Assembly: GCA_039184055.1 (NCBI GenBank)
Contig: JBCDBH010000064.1
Coordinates: 1-20,492, forward strand
Reading direction: 5' to 3'
DNA length: 20,492 nucleotides
Source: JBCDBH01 sp039184055
GTDB lineage: Bacteria > Acidobacteriota > Thermoanaerobaculia > Multivoradales > J023
A model generated the notes under the pieces. The model worked only from the letters and a program-made list of their open reading frames with translations, was not told the origin of the DNA and did no database searches. Shown one piece after another: positions 7,577 to 14,426 of this stretch. The first letter of the stretch is position 1. Every line of letters begins with the position of its first letter. The position numbers and the translations under genes are program-made.

Positions 7577-9460
7577 ATGGCAAAAAAAGACGAGTCGAAC
7601 ACGGCTACCGTCCAGCACGGGACCGCCGACGGCGAGCATGCTGGTGGCAAGCGTGGTTTCTTTCGCCGGCTTCGGCTTCGTCATCTACTGTTTTTGCTGC
7701 TTCTCTTTACCGGCATCATTCCTTTGCTGCTCAGCAGCTTTCGTCTCATCGAGGTGAACCGCAGCATCCTGCGTGATCAGGAAACCGTGTTGTTGACCAG
7801 CTCGGCCAAGGTGCTCGCCGAGGATTTGTCGGACGACTTGGCGCGGCGCAACGAGCAGTTGCGTCAGCTCGGCCACGGTTTGGTCGCCCGGGGCGCGGTG
7901 AGCGATGTCGAGTCGCTGCTCCGCGCCGAGTGGTTGATGCCGTATATGGCGCGGTTTCAGGAGTACAACCCCGAGCTCGTGGTGCTCAACGTGCTCAGTC
8001 GGGATGGCGTCGGGGTGCAGATCGGGTCTGGGCGTCGTCTGGCGGCGCATGTCCGCGAGGCGCTCCAGGCATCGCTCGGGGACGCGGCCCGGGAGCAATC
8101 CGGTCTTTTTCGCTTTGTGCAGCTGGCCGATCAAACACCTTCGGCGGTGGTCACGGTGCCGGTTCCCGTCGAGCTGCTCGGTGATCCGGACGCGGCCTCG
8201 GTCGATGGGGGAACTCCGACACCGGCTACCGACCAGATCATCATCCAGGGTCTCTTTCCCCTTCAGCTCGAGGCTTTGCCGGTGCGGGAAAACGACGCCG
8301 ACACCGAATCCCTGATGCTGGTCGACGGCAATGGCGATCTCTTGTGGGGACGTGGTGATCGACCCGAGATCGAAGCCGCGTTGCTCGAAGCCGGTGTCGC
8401 CACCGACGTCAGTCGGTTGATGAGCGTCACGCGTGAGTATCCGTTGCAGATCGGCACCGACGAGGTGTCGACCCTGGCACGCTTGGTCGGCATCGACGGG
8501 ACCGATTGGGCGGTCGTGGCCTACAAATCCACCGATGTGGCGTTCAAGGAAGTCGAGCGGATGGCCGAGACCACGCTCGTTTCGTCCTTGATCCTCGTGC
8601 TCGTCGCGATGATCTTCGCGCTGGTCGCCGCCGAGTGGTTGAGTCAGCCGTTTCAGCGGCTCGCCGAGACCACCCACGAGATTGCCGCCGGCAAGCTCGA
8701 TCGGCGGGTCAATCCCGAAGGCTTGGCGTTCGAGATGGCCAGCCTGGCCGACGACTTCAATCGCATGGGCGATTACGTCGCCAACTATGTCGAGCAGCTG
8801 CAGCAGGCGGCGAAGCAAAATCGCCAGCTCTTCATCAGCACGATCCGTGCATTCGCCGCCACCATCGATGCCAAAGACCCGTATACCCGTGGTCATTCCG
8901 AACGCGTGGCGTCCTATAGTCGCTCGATCGCGCGTTATCTCGGTTTGCCCAAAGACGTCCAGGAACGTGTCTGGGTGAGCGCGGTCTTGCACGATATCGG
9001 CAAGATCGGTGTCGAGGATCGCATCCTCAAAAAGGGTGGTGTGCTCACCCCGGACGAATTCGAGCAGATGAAGATGCACACCATCATCGGTGCTGACATC
9101 GTCACGCCGATCGCCGAGCTCCGCGACATGATCCCGGGTATTCGCTGGCATCACGAAGCATGGAACGGCAGTGGCTATCCGGACGGTCTGAAAGCCGAGC
9201 AGATCCCGCTGATGGCGCGGATCATCGGGGTCGCCGACACCTTCGACGCGATCACCACCAATCGGCCGTATCAGAGCGCCTACGACACCGACTACGCGCT
9301 CAAGACGATCAAGAAGTTGGCTGGCGCCAAATTCGATGCGAAGATCGTCACCGCGTTCTTGCTCGCCTACGAGGCGGGCCATATCGAGCACGCCCGAAAA
9401 AAGGCGGATAGCTCGACCTCGGAAAGACCACTCGCCACGCCGGTCGCGGCGGCGCGCTAG
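7577..9460 (+). CDS. Membrane sensor with HAMP and HD-GYP domains (c-di-GMP phosphodiesterase type)
   Basis: Inner-membrane signalling protein of 627 residues, probably hydrolysing cyclic di-GMP in response to a periplasmic cue. Order: a basic N-terminus (GKRGFFRRLRLR); TM1 about 36-55; an extracytoplasmic Cache-like sensor about 60-330; TM2 about 333-355; HAMP about 356-408; a short coiled linker; HD-GYP about 420-600. Seen: His440 in HSERV, the metal pair His472-Asp473 in VLHDIGKIGVEDRIL, and His525-His526 and Gly533-Tyr534-Pro535 in HHEAWNGSGYPDGL. This is followed by ARIIGVADTFDAITTNRPYQ, so the site looks complete. Asn530 stands where Asp is usual in HHExxDGxGYP, a mild deviation. It starts 21 bases after aroB without a clear ribosome site. 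Ligand unknown; some HD-GYP proteins act on other cyclic dinucleotides. Confidence 0.93.
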   Translation: MAKKDESNTATVQHGTADGEHAGGKRGFFRRLRLRHLLFLLLLFTGIIPLLLSSFRLIEVNRSILRDQETVLLTSSAKVLAEDLSDDLARRNEQLRQLGHGLVARGAVSDVESLLRAEWLMPYMARFQEYNPELVVLNVLSRDGVGVQIGSGRRLAAHVREALQASLGDAAREQSGLFRFVQLADQTPSAVVTVPVPVELLGDPDAASVDGGTPTPATDQIIIQGLFPLQLEALPVRENDADTESLMLVDGNGDLLWGRGDRPEIEAALLEAGVATDVSRLMSVTREYPLQIGTDEVSTLARLVGIDGTDWAVVAYKSTDVAFKEVERMAETTLVSSLILVLVAMIFALVAAEWLSQPFQRLAETTHEIAAGKLDRRVNPEGLAFEMASLADDFNRMGDYVANYVEQLQQAAKQNRQLFISTIRAFAATIDAKDPYTRGHSERVASYSRSIARYLGLPKDVQERVWVSAVLHDIGKIGVEDRILKKGGVLTPDEFEQMKMHTIIGADIVTPIAELRDMIPGIRWHHEAWNGSGYPDGLKAEQIPLMARIIGVADTFDAITTNRPYQSAYDTDYALKTIKKLAGAKFDAKIVTAFLLAYEAGHIEHARKKADSSTSERPLATPVAAAR

Positions 9461-9465
9461 AGAGT

Positions 9466-9492
9466 GTGCGGAGTCCTCCATCAACCTGCTAG
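9466..9492 (+). repeat. Detached copy of the MITE right end (27-bp direct repeat)
   Basis: These 27 bases match 9629-9655 at 24 of 27 positions: both begin GTGCGGAGT and end CATCAACCTGCTAG, differing only in the middle (CCTC against TTTT). It abuts the left terminus of the 9489-9655 element, so that 9479-9502 becomes a perfect 24-bp palindrome centred on CTAG. It is probably the remnant of a neighbouring copy or of a partial excision. Confidence 0.7.
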
Positions 9493-9655
9493 CAGGTTGA
9501 TGAAAAAAGCCCGTGTGACGTATCGCGAGCGCGGTGGCGCGAGATTCAAGGCATCGCGACGCAGGGAATACAGAGTATTCTCGAGGAGCGAGAACGAAGG
9601 AGATCGTGCTGCCCCGCCGCGAGACGGCGTGCGGAGTTTTTCATCAACCTGCTAG
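9489..9655. mobile_element. MITE-like structured intergenic element with 19-bp terminal inverted repeats
   Basis: A 167-bp non-coding unit bounded by perfect inverted repeats: CTAGCAGGTTGATGAAAAA at 9489-9507 and its reverse complement at 9637-9655. The interior holds further hairpins: GAATAC/GTATTC at 9566-9580 (three-base loop), TTCTCG/CGAGAA at 9578-9594 (five-base loop) and CGCCG/CGGCG at 9615-9629 (five-base loop). No open reading frame of note is present. CTAG at both outer edges could be a four-base target duplication or part of the terminus. The layout matches non-autonomous MITE or REP/BIME-type repeats mobilised in trans; no transposase is visible in the window. It sits between the HD-GYP gene and tRNA-Arg, and its right edge runs into the apparent tRNA promoter. 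Confidence 0.6.
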
Positions 9656-9658
9656 ACT
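9653..9658 (+). promoter_or_regulatory. -10 candidate (TAGACT) for tRNA-Arg
   Basis: TAGACT ends 12 bases before the mature 5' end of tRNA-Arg. Its first three bases are the last three of the MITE-like element (the TAG of CTAG). No clear -35 is seen. The trailing sequence CCAGCGTTC resembles that after the -10 at 7563 (CCCGCGTC), which supports a shared promoter style. Confidence 0.35.
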
Positions 9659-9670
9659 CCAGCGTTCTGC

Positions 9671-9747
9671 GCGGCTGTAGCTCAGCCGGATAGAGCGGGA
9701 GTTTCCTAAACTCTAGGTCGGGGGTTCGAGTCCCTCCAGCCGCGCCA
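9671..9747 (+). tRNA. tRNA-Arg, anticodon CCU, CCA encoded
   Basis: A full 77-base cloverleaf can be folded by hand. The acceptor GCGGCTG pairs with CAGCCGC; the D-stem GCTC/GAGC has a nine-base loop. The anticodon stem GGAGT/ACTCT has loop TTCCTAA with anticodon CCT at 9705-9707. A five-base variable loop AGGTC follows, then the T-stem GGGGG/CCCTC around TTCGAGT, discriminator G and an encoded CCA at 9745-9747. It reads AGG codons, which are rare in the GC-rich genes here. tRNA genes are common integration targets, but no integrase or phage gene is visible nearby. Confidence 0.96.
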
Positions 9748-9835
9748 TGCTTGGCCGCGAGACTCCCAGACGAAGCCGAAGACTCGCACGATACAGACTC
9801 GCGAAGACGAGACGCACGATAAGAGAGGTCAATCG

Positions 9836-10558
9836 ATGAGCAGTAAGCGCTTGAGTCCGAAAGAGATCAAACGCGATATTCGCGAGGACGAGCTGTCGAC
9901 GGCAGTGGAATCCACCATGGACCGGATCTACGACAATTGGCAAGTCATTGTCTATGGTCTCGGTGGGCTCTTGCTCGTGTTCATCATCGGCTGGGGCGTC
10001 AACAGCTGGCTCGGTAGCCAACGCGCCGATGCCAATTCGCAGCTGTCCGAGGCGATCGACACCTATGTCGAGCCGGATGTCGACGATAGCGTCGAGGCGG
10101 CTCAGAAGGCCTATGTCACCGACGAGTCGAAGCGTCAGGAAGCCCGTGATGAATTCGACAAGATCAGCGGTATGACCGGCAGCGGCACGGCGGGCGACGT
10201 CGCCGAGCTCTATGTCGCGGATGTCGCGCTCGCCGAGGGTGACACCGCGACCGCACGGCAGATTTGGGAGACCTTTCTCGACCGCCACGGTGATCATCTG
10301 CTCGGTGTTTCGGTACGGCTCAACCTGATCAGTCTCGATCGGCAGGAAGGCAAAGCCGAAGACGTCGCCGAGCGTCTTCGTCTCGAGCTCGAGAGCCCCA
10401 AGAAGACGATGCCGGAAGACGTCGTGCTCTACGAGCTGGCGCGCACCCTCGAGCAACTCGATCGGACCACCGACGCCGCCGACTACTACCAGCAGCTGCT
10501 CGACGAATACCCGCAGTCTCCCTACGCCAGCGACGCCCGGCTACGGGTCGCCGGCTGA
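9836..10558 (+). CDS. Single-TM tetratricopeptide-repeat protein (YfgM/TPR_21-like)
   Basis: 240-residue bitopic membrane protein. A cytosolic N-terminus rich in Lys, Arg and Glu (LSPKEIKRDIRED) is followed by one hydrophobic segment at about 38-60. The extracytoplasmic region carries helical TPR-like repeats, for example ELYVADVALAEGDTATARQ and ELARTLEQLDRTTDAADYYQ, and ends in a BamD-like DEYPQSPYASDARLR. The YfgM family associates with SecYEG and periplasmic chaperones in E. coli; similar proteins with this N-terminus occur in Acidobacteriota, where the role is unproven. The ATG follows AGAGAGG at seven-base spacing. It lies 89 bases after the tRNA and 16 before the nucleoside phosphorylase gene, so it may be co-transcribed with the latter. 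The role in envelope protein handling is inference. Confidence 0.82.
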   Translation: MSSKRLSPKEIKRDIREDELSTAVESTMDRIYDNWQVIVYGLGGLLLVFIIGWGVNSWLGSQRADANSQLSEAIDTYVEPDVDDSVEAAQKAYVTDESKRQEARDEFDKISGMTGSGTAGDVAELYVADVALAEGDTATARQIWETFLDRHGDHLLGVSVRLNLISLDRQEGKAEDVAERLRLELESPKKTMPEDVVLYELARTLEQLDRTTDAADYYQQLLDEYPQSPYASDARLRVAG

Positions 10559-10574
10559 ACCGAATTCCTCGATC

Positions 10575-11864
10575 ATGGCCGGGAGAACGATTCGCTCGAT
10601 TCTCGAGACCAAGCGTGACGGGGGCAAGCTCGATCCCGCCGATCTGACCGCGGTGTCCCAGGGCGCGGCGACAGGGGAGTGGGGCGAAGCCGAGCTCGGC
10701 GCTTTCTTGATGGCCGCGTTCGTACGCGGTCTCGATGTCGAGGAAGCGGCGGCGCTCACCCGCGCGATGCTTGAATCCGGCGAGCAATGGCGTCTCGCCG
10801 ACGATATGCCGCTGCTCGGCGACAAGCATTCGACCGGTGGCGTCGGCGACACGGTATCGCTCGTTCTGGCGCCCCTGTTCGCGGCGTGCGATCTCCCCAT
10901 GGTCAAGCTCACCGGTCGCGGTCTCGGCCACACCGGGGGTACCGCCGACAAGCTCGACGCCATTCCGGGTCTCGATCTACACCTCGATCGTGAGCGCGCC
11001 TGTCGGCTGGTCGACGAGGTCGGTCTCGCGATCGGTATCGCCACCGACGCCATCGCACCCGCCGATCGCAAGCTCTACGAGCTTCGTGATCGCACCGGCA
11101 CGGTCGGCAGCTTGCCCTTGATCGCCGCCAGCATCCTTTCCAAAAAGCTCGCCACCGGGGCGGCGGCGATGGTTTTCGACGTCAAGGTCGGGACCGGCGC
11201 GCTGGTCGCCGATCTCGACGCGTCACGCGCTCTCGCCCGCGAGCTGGTCGATGTCGGCAACAGTCTCGGCACCGCCACGGCCGCCGTGCTGACCGATATG
11301 CACCAGCCGCTCGGCGAGTGGGCGGGTCACACCGCTGAATTACGCGAGGCCTACGATTGTCTCGAAGGCCGGGGCGCCGAAGATCTGATGACCGTCGTCT
11401 ACACGCTCGGTGAGCGACTTTCCACCTTGCTCGGTCATCCGGTGTCGGTAGCGGAGCTCGAAGCCGCGATCACCAGCGGTCGGGCGCGGGAACGATTCGA
11501 TCGATGGGCGGCGGCACAAGGCGCGGATCCGTCATGGCTGGCGCGCCCCGATCTCGAATTGGCGCCCGAGGAGGTCGTCGTCACGGCGTCACGCTCGGGT
11601 GTGTTGGCGCGCGTCGCGACTCGCGAGCTCGGCAATATCTTGATTCGCGCCGGTGGTGGCCGCGTGGTGAAGCACGCGCCGATCGACACGGGTGTTTCGC
11701 TACGTCGTGAACGCATGATCGGTGACGATGTCCGAGCGGGGGAGCCGCTGGCGCGGCTTCATCTACGTCGTCACGACGCCGAGCTGGTCCGTCACGCCGA
11801 GGCCTGTTTCGAGATCGACGACGAGGCGACCGCGCATCCGTTCATTCACGACCACGTTGCGTAG
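10575..11864 (+). CDS. Pyrimidine-nucleoside / thymidine phosphorylase
   Basis: Cytosolic salvage enzyme that splits thymidine or uridine with phosphate to the free base and (deoxy)ribose-1-phosphate. At 429 residues it has the length of the NP-II family. Seen: the phosphate loop KHSTGGVGD (from Lys84), the signature GRGLGHTGGTADKLDAIPG, then LYELRDRTGTVGSLPLIAASILSKKLA. The C-terminal alpha/beta lobe ends in IDTGVSLRRERMIGDDVRAGEPLA. Deoxythymidine-specific DeoA and broader Pdp are not separable from sequence by eye, so no symbol is given. The ATG has no clear ribosome site; the gene starts 16 bases after the TPR gene and may depend on it. No other nucleoside-catabolism gene is adjacent. Confidence 0.93.
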   Translation: MAGRTIRSILETKRDGGKLDPADLTAVSQGAATGEWGEAELGAFLMAAFVRGLDVEEAAALTRAMLESGEQWRLADDMPLLGDKHSTGGVGDTVSLVLAPLFAACDLPMVKLTGRGLGHTGGTADKLDAIPGLDLHLDRERACRLVDEVGLAIGIATDAIAPADRKLYELRDRTGTVGSLPLIAASILSKKLATGAAAMVFDVKVGTGALVADLDASRALARELVDVGNSLGTATAAVLTDMHQPLGEWAGHTAELREAYDCLEGRGAEDLMTVVYTLGERLSTLLGHPVSVAELEAAITSGRARERFDRWAAAQGADPSWLARPDLELAPEEVVVTASRSGVLARVATRELGNILIRAGGGRVVKHAPIDTGVSLRRERMIGDDVRAGEPLARLHLRRHDAELVRHAEACFEIDDEATAHPFIHDHVA

Positions 11865-11883
11865 CGAGTTTCGCCGCCCGGCC

Positions 11884-11911
11884 TTGCATTTCTCGCCGAG
11901 ACCGCTATAGT
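11884..11911 (+). promoter_or_regulatory. Sigma-70-type promoter of the rpsF-rpsR-rplI operon
   Basis: TTGCAT (11884-11889) and TATAGT (11906-11911) are separated by 16 bases, in the 172-base gap after the phosphorylase gene. Transcription would begin near 11918, leaving a leader of about 119 bases before rpsF. The -10 matches consensus well (TATAGT against TATAAT), the -35 only in part. Confidence 0.55.
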
Positions 11912-11988
11912 TCCGGCTTCACTCGCCGAGCGCGAGCCTGGCACAGGTTCGTCTCGTCCCCGCGATCACGCCGATCGCTCACCTCTCT

Positions 11989-12042
11989 GTTCCGTATGAC
12001 AACGGGACCGACCAAGGCCATAGGGAGGTCAAAAACTTGGTC
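11989..12042 (+). promoter_or_regulatory. Structured rpsF leader, candidate S6:S18 autoregulatory site
   Basis: Two mutually close structures are visible. GTTCCGT (11989-11995) pairs with ACGGGAC (12002-12008) around a six-base loop, with one G-U pair. GACCAA (12010-12015) is perfectly complementary to TTGGTC (12037-12042), that is, to the UUG start codon and the next codon of rpsF, and would trap the ribosome site AGGGAGG (12022-12028) in the loop. A competing pairing joins GACC (12010-12013) to GGTC (12027-12030). Autoregulation of rpsF by S6:S18 binding to a CCG-containing leader is known in several phyla; whether this leader belongs to that motif was not tested. Confidence 0.4.
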
Positions 12043-12423
12043 ACTCAGCGTACCTACGAGCTGGGCTTCATCATCGACCCACGACAGACCGACGATGAAG
12101 TGCAGGAAATCGCCGATCGTTACAAATCCCTTCTCGAAGAAGGCGGCGCGAACATCACCAATGAAGAGCATTGGGGACGTCGCAAGCTGGCTTATCCGAT
12201 CAACAAGATCAACGAGGGTAAGTACGTCTTCCTCTACTTCCAGGCCGAGAAGGCTCCTCCGATCTCCGAGGTCGAACGTCTGATGGGGCAGAACGACAAG
12301 GTTCTGCGTTATCTGACCGTCCGCACGGACGAAGATCTCAAACGCGCCCACAGTAAAGGCAAGCCCGGTACACCCGGTGCACGGCCCAAAGAAGGTGGCG
12401 CCGCCGAAGGAGGGAAGGACTGA
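12037..12423 (+). CDS. rpsF: Small-subunit ribosomal protein S6
   Basis: 128-residue S6 of the 30S platform, where it pairs with S18. Seen: the N-terminal strand RTYELGFIIDPR, HWGRRKLAYPINKINEGKYVFLYF, and RYLTVRTDED near the end of the fold. A flexible Lys/Gly/Pro tail (KGKPGTPGARPKEGG) follows; long low-complexity tails are common in S6. The start is TTG at 12037: AGGGAGG lies eight bases upstream and no ATG or GTG fits the conserved N-terminus. The stop overlaps the rpsR start as TGATG. The UUG start lies in a sequence that can pair with the leader, consistent with tight translational control. Confidence 0.97.
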   Translation: MVTQRTYELGFIIDPRQTDDEVQEIADRYKSLLEEGGANITNEEHWGRRKLAYPINKINEGKYVFLYFQAEKAPPISEVERLMGQNDKVLRYLTVRTDEDLKRAHSKGKPGTPGARPKEGGAAEGGKD

Positions 12424-12653
12424 TGGCACGGAGACGGACGTTTTATCGGCGCCGCAAGGTTTGCAAGTTCACCGCCGAAGGCATCGAGTACATCGATTAC
12501 AAGGACACCAAGCTGCTGCAATCCTACGTATTGGAGCGCTCGAAGATCCTGCCCCGGCGTATTTCCGGTACCTCGGCGCGTCATCAGCGCATGCTCGCCA
12601 AGGCGATCAAGCGTGCGCGTCACCTCGCCCTGATCCCGTTCACCTCGGACTGA
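12423..12653 (+). CDS. rpsR: Small-subunit ribosomal protein S18
   Basis: 76-residue S18, the S6 partner on the 30S platform. The family core is clear: RRRKVCKFTAEG, IDYKDTKLLQSYVLERSKILPRRISGT (residues 25-51) and the basic helix RHQRMLAKAIKRARHLALIPF. Many bacteria have two Cys in the N-terminal segment (VCxFC); here the second is Thr, leaving a single Cys, so metal binding there is unlikely. AAGGAGG lies nine bases before the ATG, which overlaps the rpsF stop. It is the middle gene of the operon. Confidence 0.97.
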   Translation: MARRRTFYRRRKVCKFTAEGIEYIDYKDTKLLQSYVLERSKILPRRISGTSARHQRMLAKAIKRARHLALIPFTSD

Positions 12654-12669
12654 TCGCGGGAGGCACGTC

Positions 12670-13125
12670 ATGCAGATCATCTTGCTCAAAGACACCCGCC
12701 ACCTCGGCAAACGCGGTGAGCAGGTCAACGTCAAGCCGGGCTTTGCCCGCAATTACCTGTTGCCCCAGGGGTTCGCTCTCGAAGCGACGCCGGGTAACGT
12801 GGCTTTCTTCCAGCAACAGCGCACCCGTATCGACGCCGAGCACGCCCGCGAGCGTGAGGCGGCGGCCCAGGTGGCGGCCGAGATCGCGGCCCTCCGCATC
12901 GAGATCGCCAAACGCGCCGGTGAAAGCGAAACGCTCTACGGTTCGGTGACCACGTCCGAGATCGCCGAGGCGCTCGACGAAAAGGGTGTCAAGGTGGATC
13001 GCCGCCGGATCGAAGTGTCGAGCAACACCAACGTCATCAAGTCACTCGGCGAGCATACGGTGAGCATCGACCTTCATCCCGAGGTCGTCGCCGAGCTCAC
13101 CGTGGTCGTCGTTCCCGCTGGTTGA
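12670..13125 (+). CDS. rplI: Large-subunit ribosomal protein L9
   Basis: 151-residue L9 in its usual two-domain form. The N-terminal 23S-rRNA-binding domain contains MQIILLKDTRHLGKRGEQVN and GFARNYLLPQGFA. A long, charged connecting helix (about 50-80) follows, then the C-terminal domain with ETLYGSVTTSEIAEAL and ending in LTVVVVPAG. GGGAGG at 12658-12663 lies six bases before the ATG, and the gap to rpsR is 16 bases. No ssb gene lies between rpsF and rpsR, unlike in Bacillus. The next gene starts three bases after the stop. Confidence 0.97.
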   Translation: MQIILLKDTRHLGKRGEQVNVKPGFARNYLLPQGFALEATPGNVAFFQQQRTRIDAEHAREREAAAQVAAEIAALRIEIAKRAGESETLYGSVTTSEIAEALDEKGVKVDRRRIEVSSNTNVIKSLGEHTVSIDLHPEVVAELTVVVVPAG

Positions 13126-13128
13126 TCA

Positions 13129-14409
13129 GTGAGCGACGAGGAGCGGGACACCGCCACCCACGGTGGTGATTCGAGCCTCGATCGCTTCAGCGGCGACAAC
13201 CCGACTCACGACCCCGAGGCCTGGCGCTGGTTGTGGACGGGGGATCACACTCCACCGATCCGTAGCCATCGCCCCGGTCTCTCGGGGCGTCTCACCATTG
13301 CGATCAAGCGTTTGCTGCGGCCGCTCGCCCGTTTGTTGGTGGGTGATCGTTTCGAGCGGCAGCGCGTCTTCAATCTCATTCTGCTCGACCACTTCACGAG
13401 CCAACGTGACCAGCTCGCCACGCTGCATCAGCACGTGTTGGCGGTCCAGGAGACGTTTCGAAAGGCGATCGAAGAGCATGCCGAGGTTCTCACCGGGCAG
13501 AGCTACAAGATCGTCGAAGGCTTCGACGACGCGGTGCGTCACAACGATGCGCTCTTCGCGCGTGTCGACCAGAAGCTCGATCGTTACCGCCGCGAGAGTC
13601 GCGAGCTGTGGCATCAGCTCGGTGCGTTGATCGCTCGTGCCGAAGCGGGGGCCGCTCGAGCATCGGGCGAAGCGAGCGAACGCCCCGTCGACCCGGCCGT
13701 GCTGGCGTCGCGTCTTCACGAGCAGACCTATCAGGATCTCGAACGTCGGCACCGGGGCACGGAAGCCGAGATCGCTGGCCGAATTTCAGCGTATCTGCCG
13801 TATTTGCAAGAGCTTCCCGGACCCGTGCTCGATCTCGGTTGCGGTCGCGGCGAAGCCCTCACGGTGCTCGCCGCCAACGGCATCGAGGCGTTTGGGATCG
13901 ACAGCTCGAAAACCGCGGTCGAGCTGTGTCGCGAGCAGGGTCTCGACGCGATCCACACCGATCTCTTCGCGCATCTCGAAGCCTGTGAGCCTGGAAGTCT
14001 CGGTGGCGTGGTGTCGTTTCACGTCGTCGAGCATCTGCCCGCCACCTCCCTCGAAGCTCTGGTGCGGCTCGCCTGGCGCGCGCTCCGACCCGGAGGTGTT
14101 TTGGTGATCGAAACGCCGAGCCCCCTGTCGGTGGTGATGGCGGCGCGCAACTTCTGGACCGATCCGACCCATATCCGACCGGTCCATCCCGCCAGCCTCG
14201 AAGTGGTATTTCGCGCCGCTGGATTCGAGCCCGTGCACCGGATCGACATCCACCCGTTTCCCACCGACGAGCGGCTTCCCGAGATCGCTCTCGACACGCT
14301 TCCCGAGGCGCAGCGACGGCTCGGCGAGCAGATCAATGCACTGCGCGATGCGCTCGACGATCTGCTCTACGGTGAACGCGACTACGGCTTGATCGGCACA
14401 CGCGGTTGA
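13129..14409 (+). CDS. SAM-dependent methyltransferase with N-terminal coiled region (glycan-biosynthesis type)
   Basis: 426-residue class I methyltransferase. Residues about 40-190 are helical and probably coiled-coil, starting with SHRPGLSGRLTIAIKRLLRP, the kind of segment seen in methyltransferases from O-antigen and exopolysaccharide clusters. The Rossmann domain follows: motif I VLDLGCGRG at 233-241, acidic FGID after the second strand, VVSFHVVEHLP, then ALRPGGVLVIETPSP and NFWTDPTHIRPVHP. The GTG start three bases after the rplI stop lacks a good ribosome site, so translation is probably coupled to rplI. Its acceptor is unknown; a sugar or polysaccharide end is the best guess from the N-terminus, and a ribosomal substrate is possible from position alone but has no sequence support. 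It converges with the PBP gene, with only 17 bases between stops. Confidence 0.85.
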   Translation: MSDEERDTATHGGDSSLDRFSGDNPTHDPEAWRWLWTGDHTPPIRSHRPGLSGRLTIAIKRLLRPLARLLVGDRFERQRVFNLILLDHFTSQRDQLATLHQHVLAVQETFRKAIEEHAEVLTGQSYKIVEGFDDAVRHNDALFARVDQKLDRYRRESRELWHQLGALIARAEAGAARASGEASERPVDPAVLASRLHEQTYQDLERRHRGTEAEIAGRISAYLPYLQELPGPVLDLGCGRGEALTVLAANGIEAFGIDSSKTAVELCREQGLDAIHTDLFAHLEACEPGSLGGVVSFHVVEHLPATSLEALVRLAWRALRPGGVLVIETPSPLSVVMAARNFWTDPTHIRPVHPASLEVVFRAAGFEPVHRIDIHPFPTDERLPEIALDTLPEAQRRLGEQINALRDALDDLLYGERDYGLIGTRG

Positions 14410-14426
14410 TGCATGCGTCGCGGTGA

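Noticed and set aside
7685..9484. Antisense 599-codon frame opposite the HD-GYP gene
   Set aside because: It has no recognisable motif, whereas the plus strand has complete HAMP and HD-GYP motifs; a codon-bias shadow.
9479..9509. 24-bp palindrome followed by six A as a transcription terminator
   Set aside because: For the plus-strand HD-GYP transcript the hairpin is followed by A, not T, and on the minus strand the T-run comes before the hairpin. It is better explained as two abutting repeat ends.
9489..9655. CRISPR-like repeat array
   Set aside because: There are only two similar 27-bp direct copies, spaced 163 bases apart, with palindromic ends and no cas genes; this is a transposon-type repeat.
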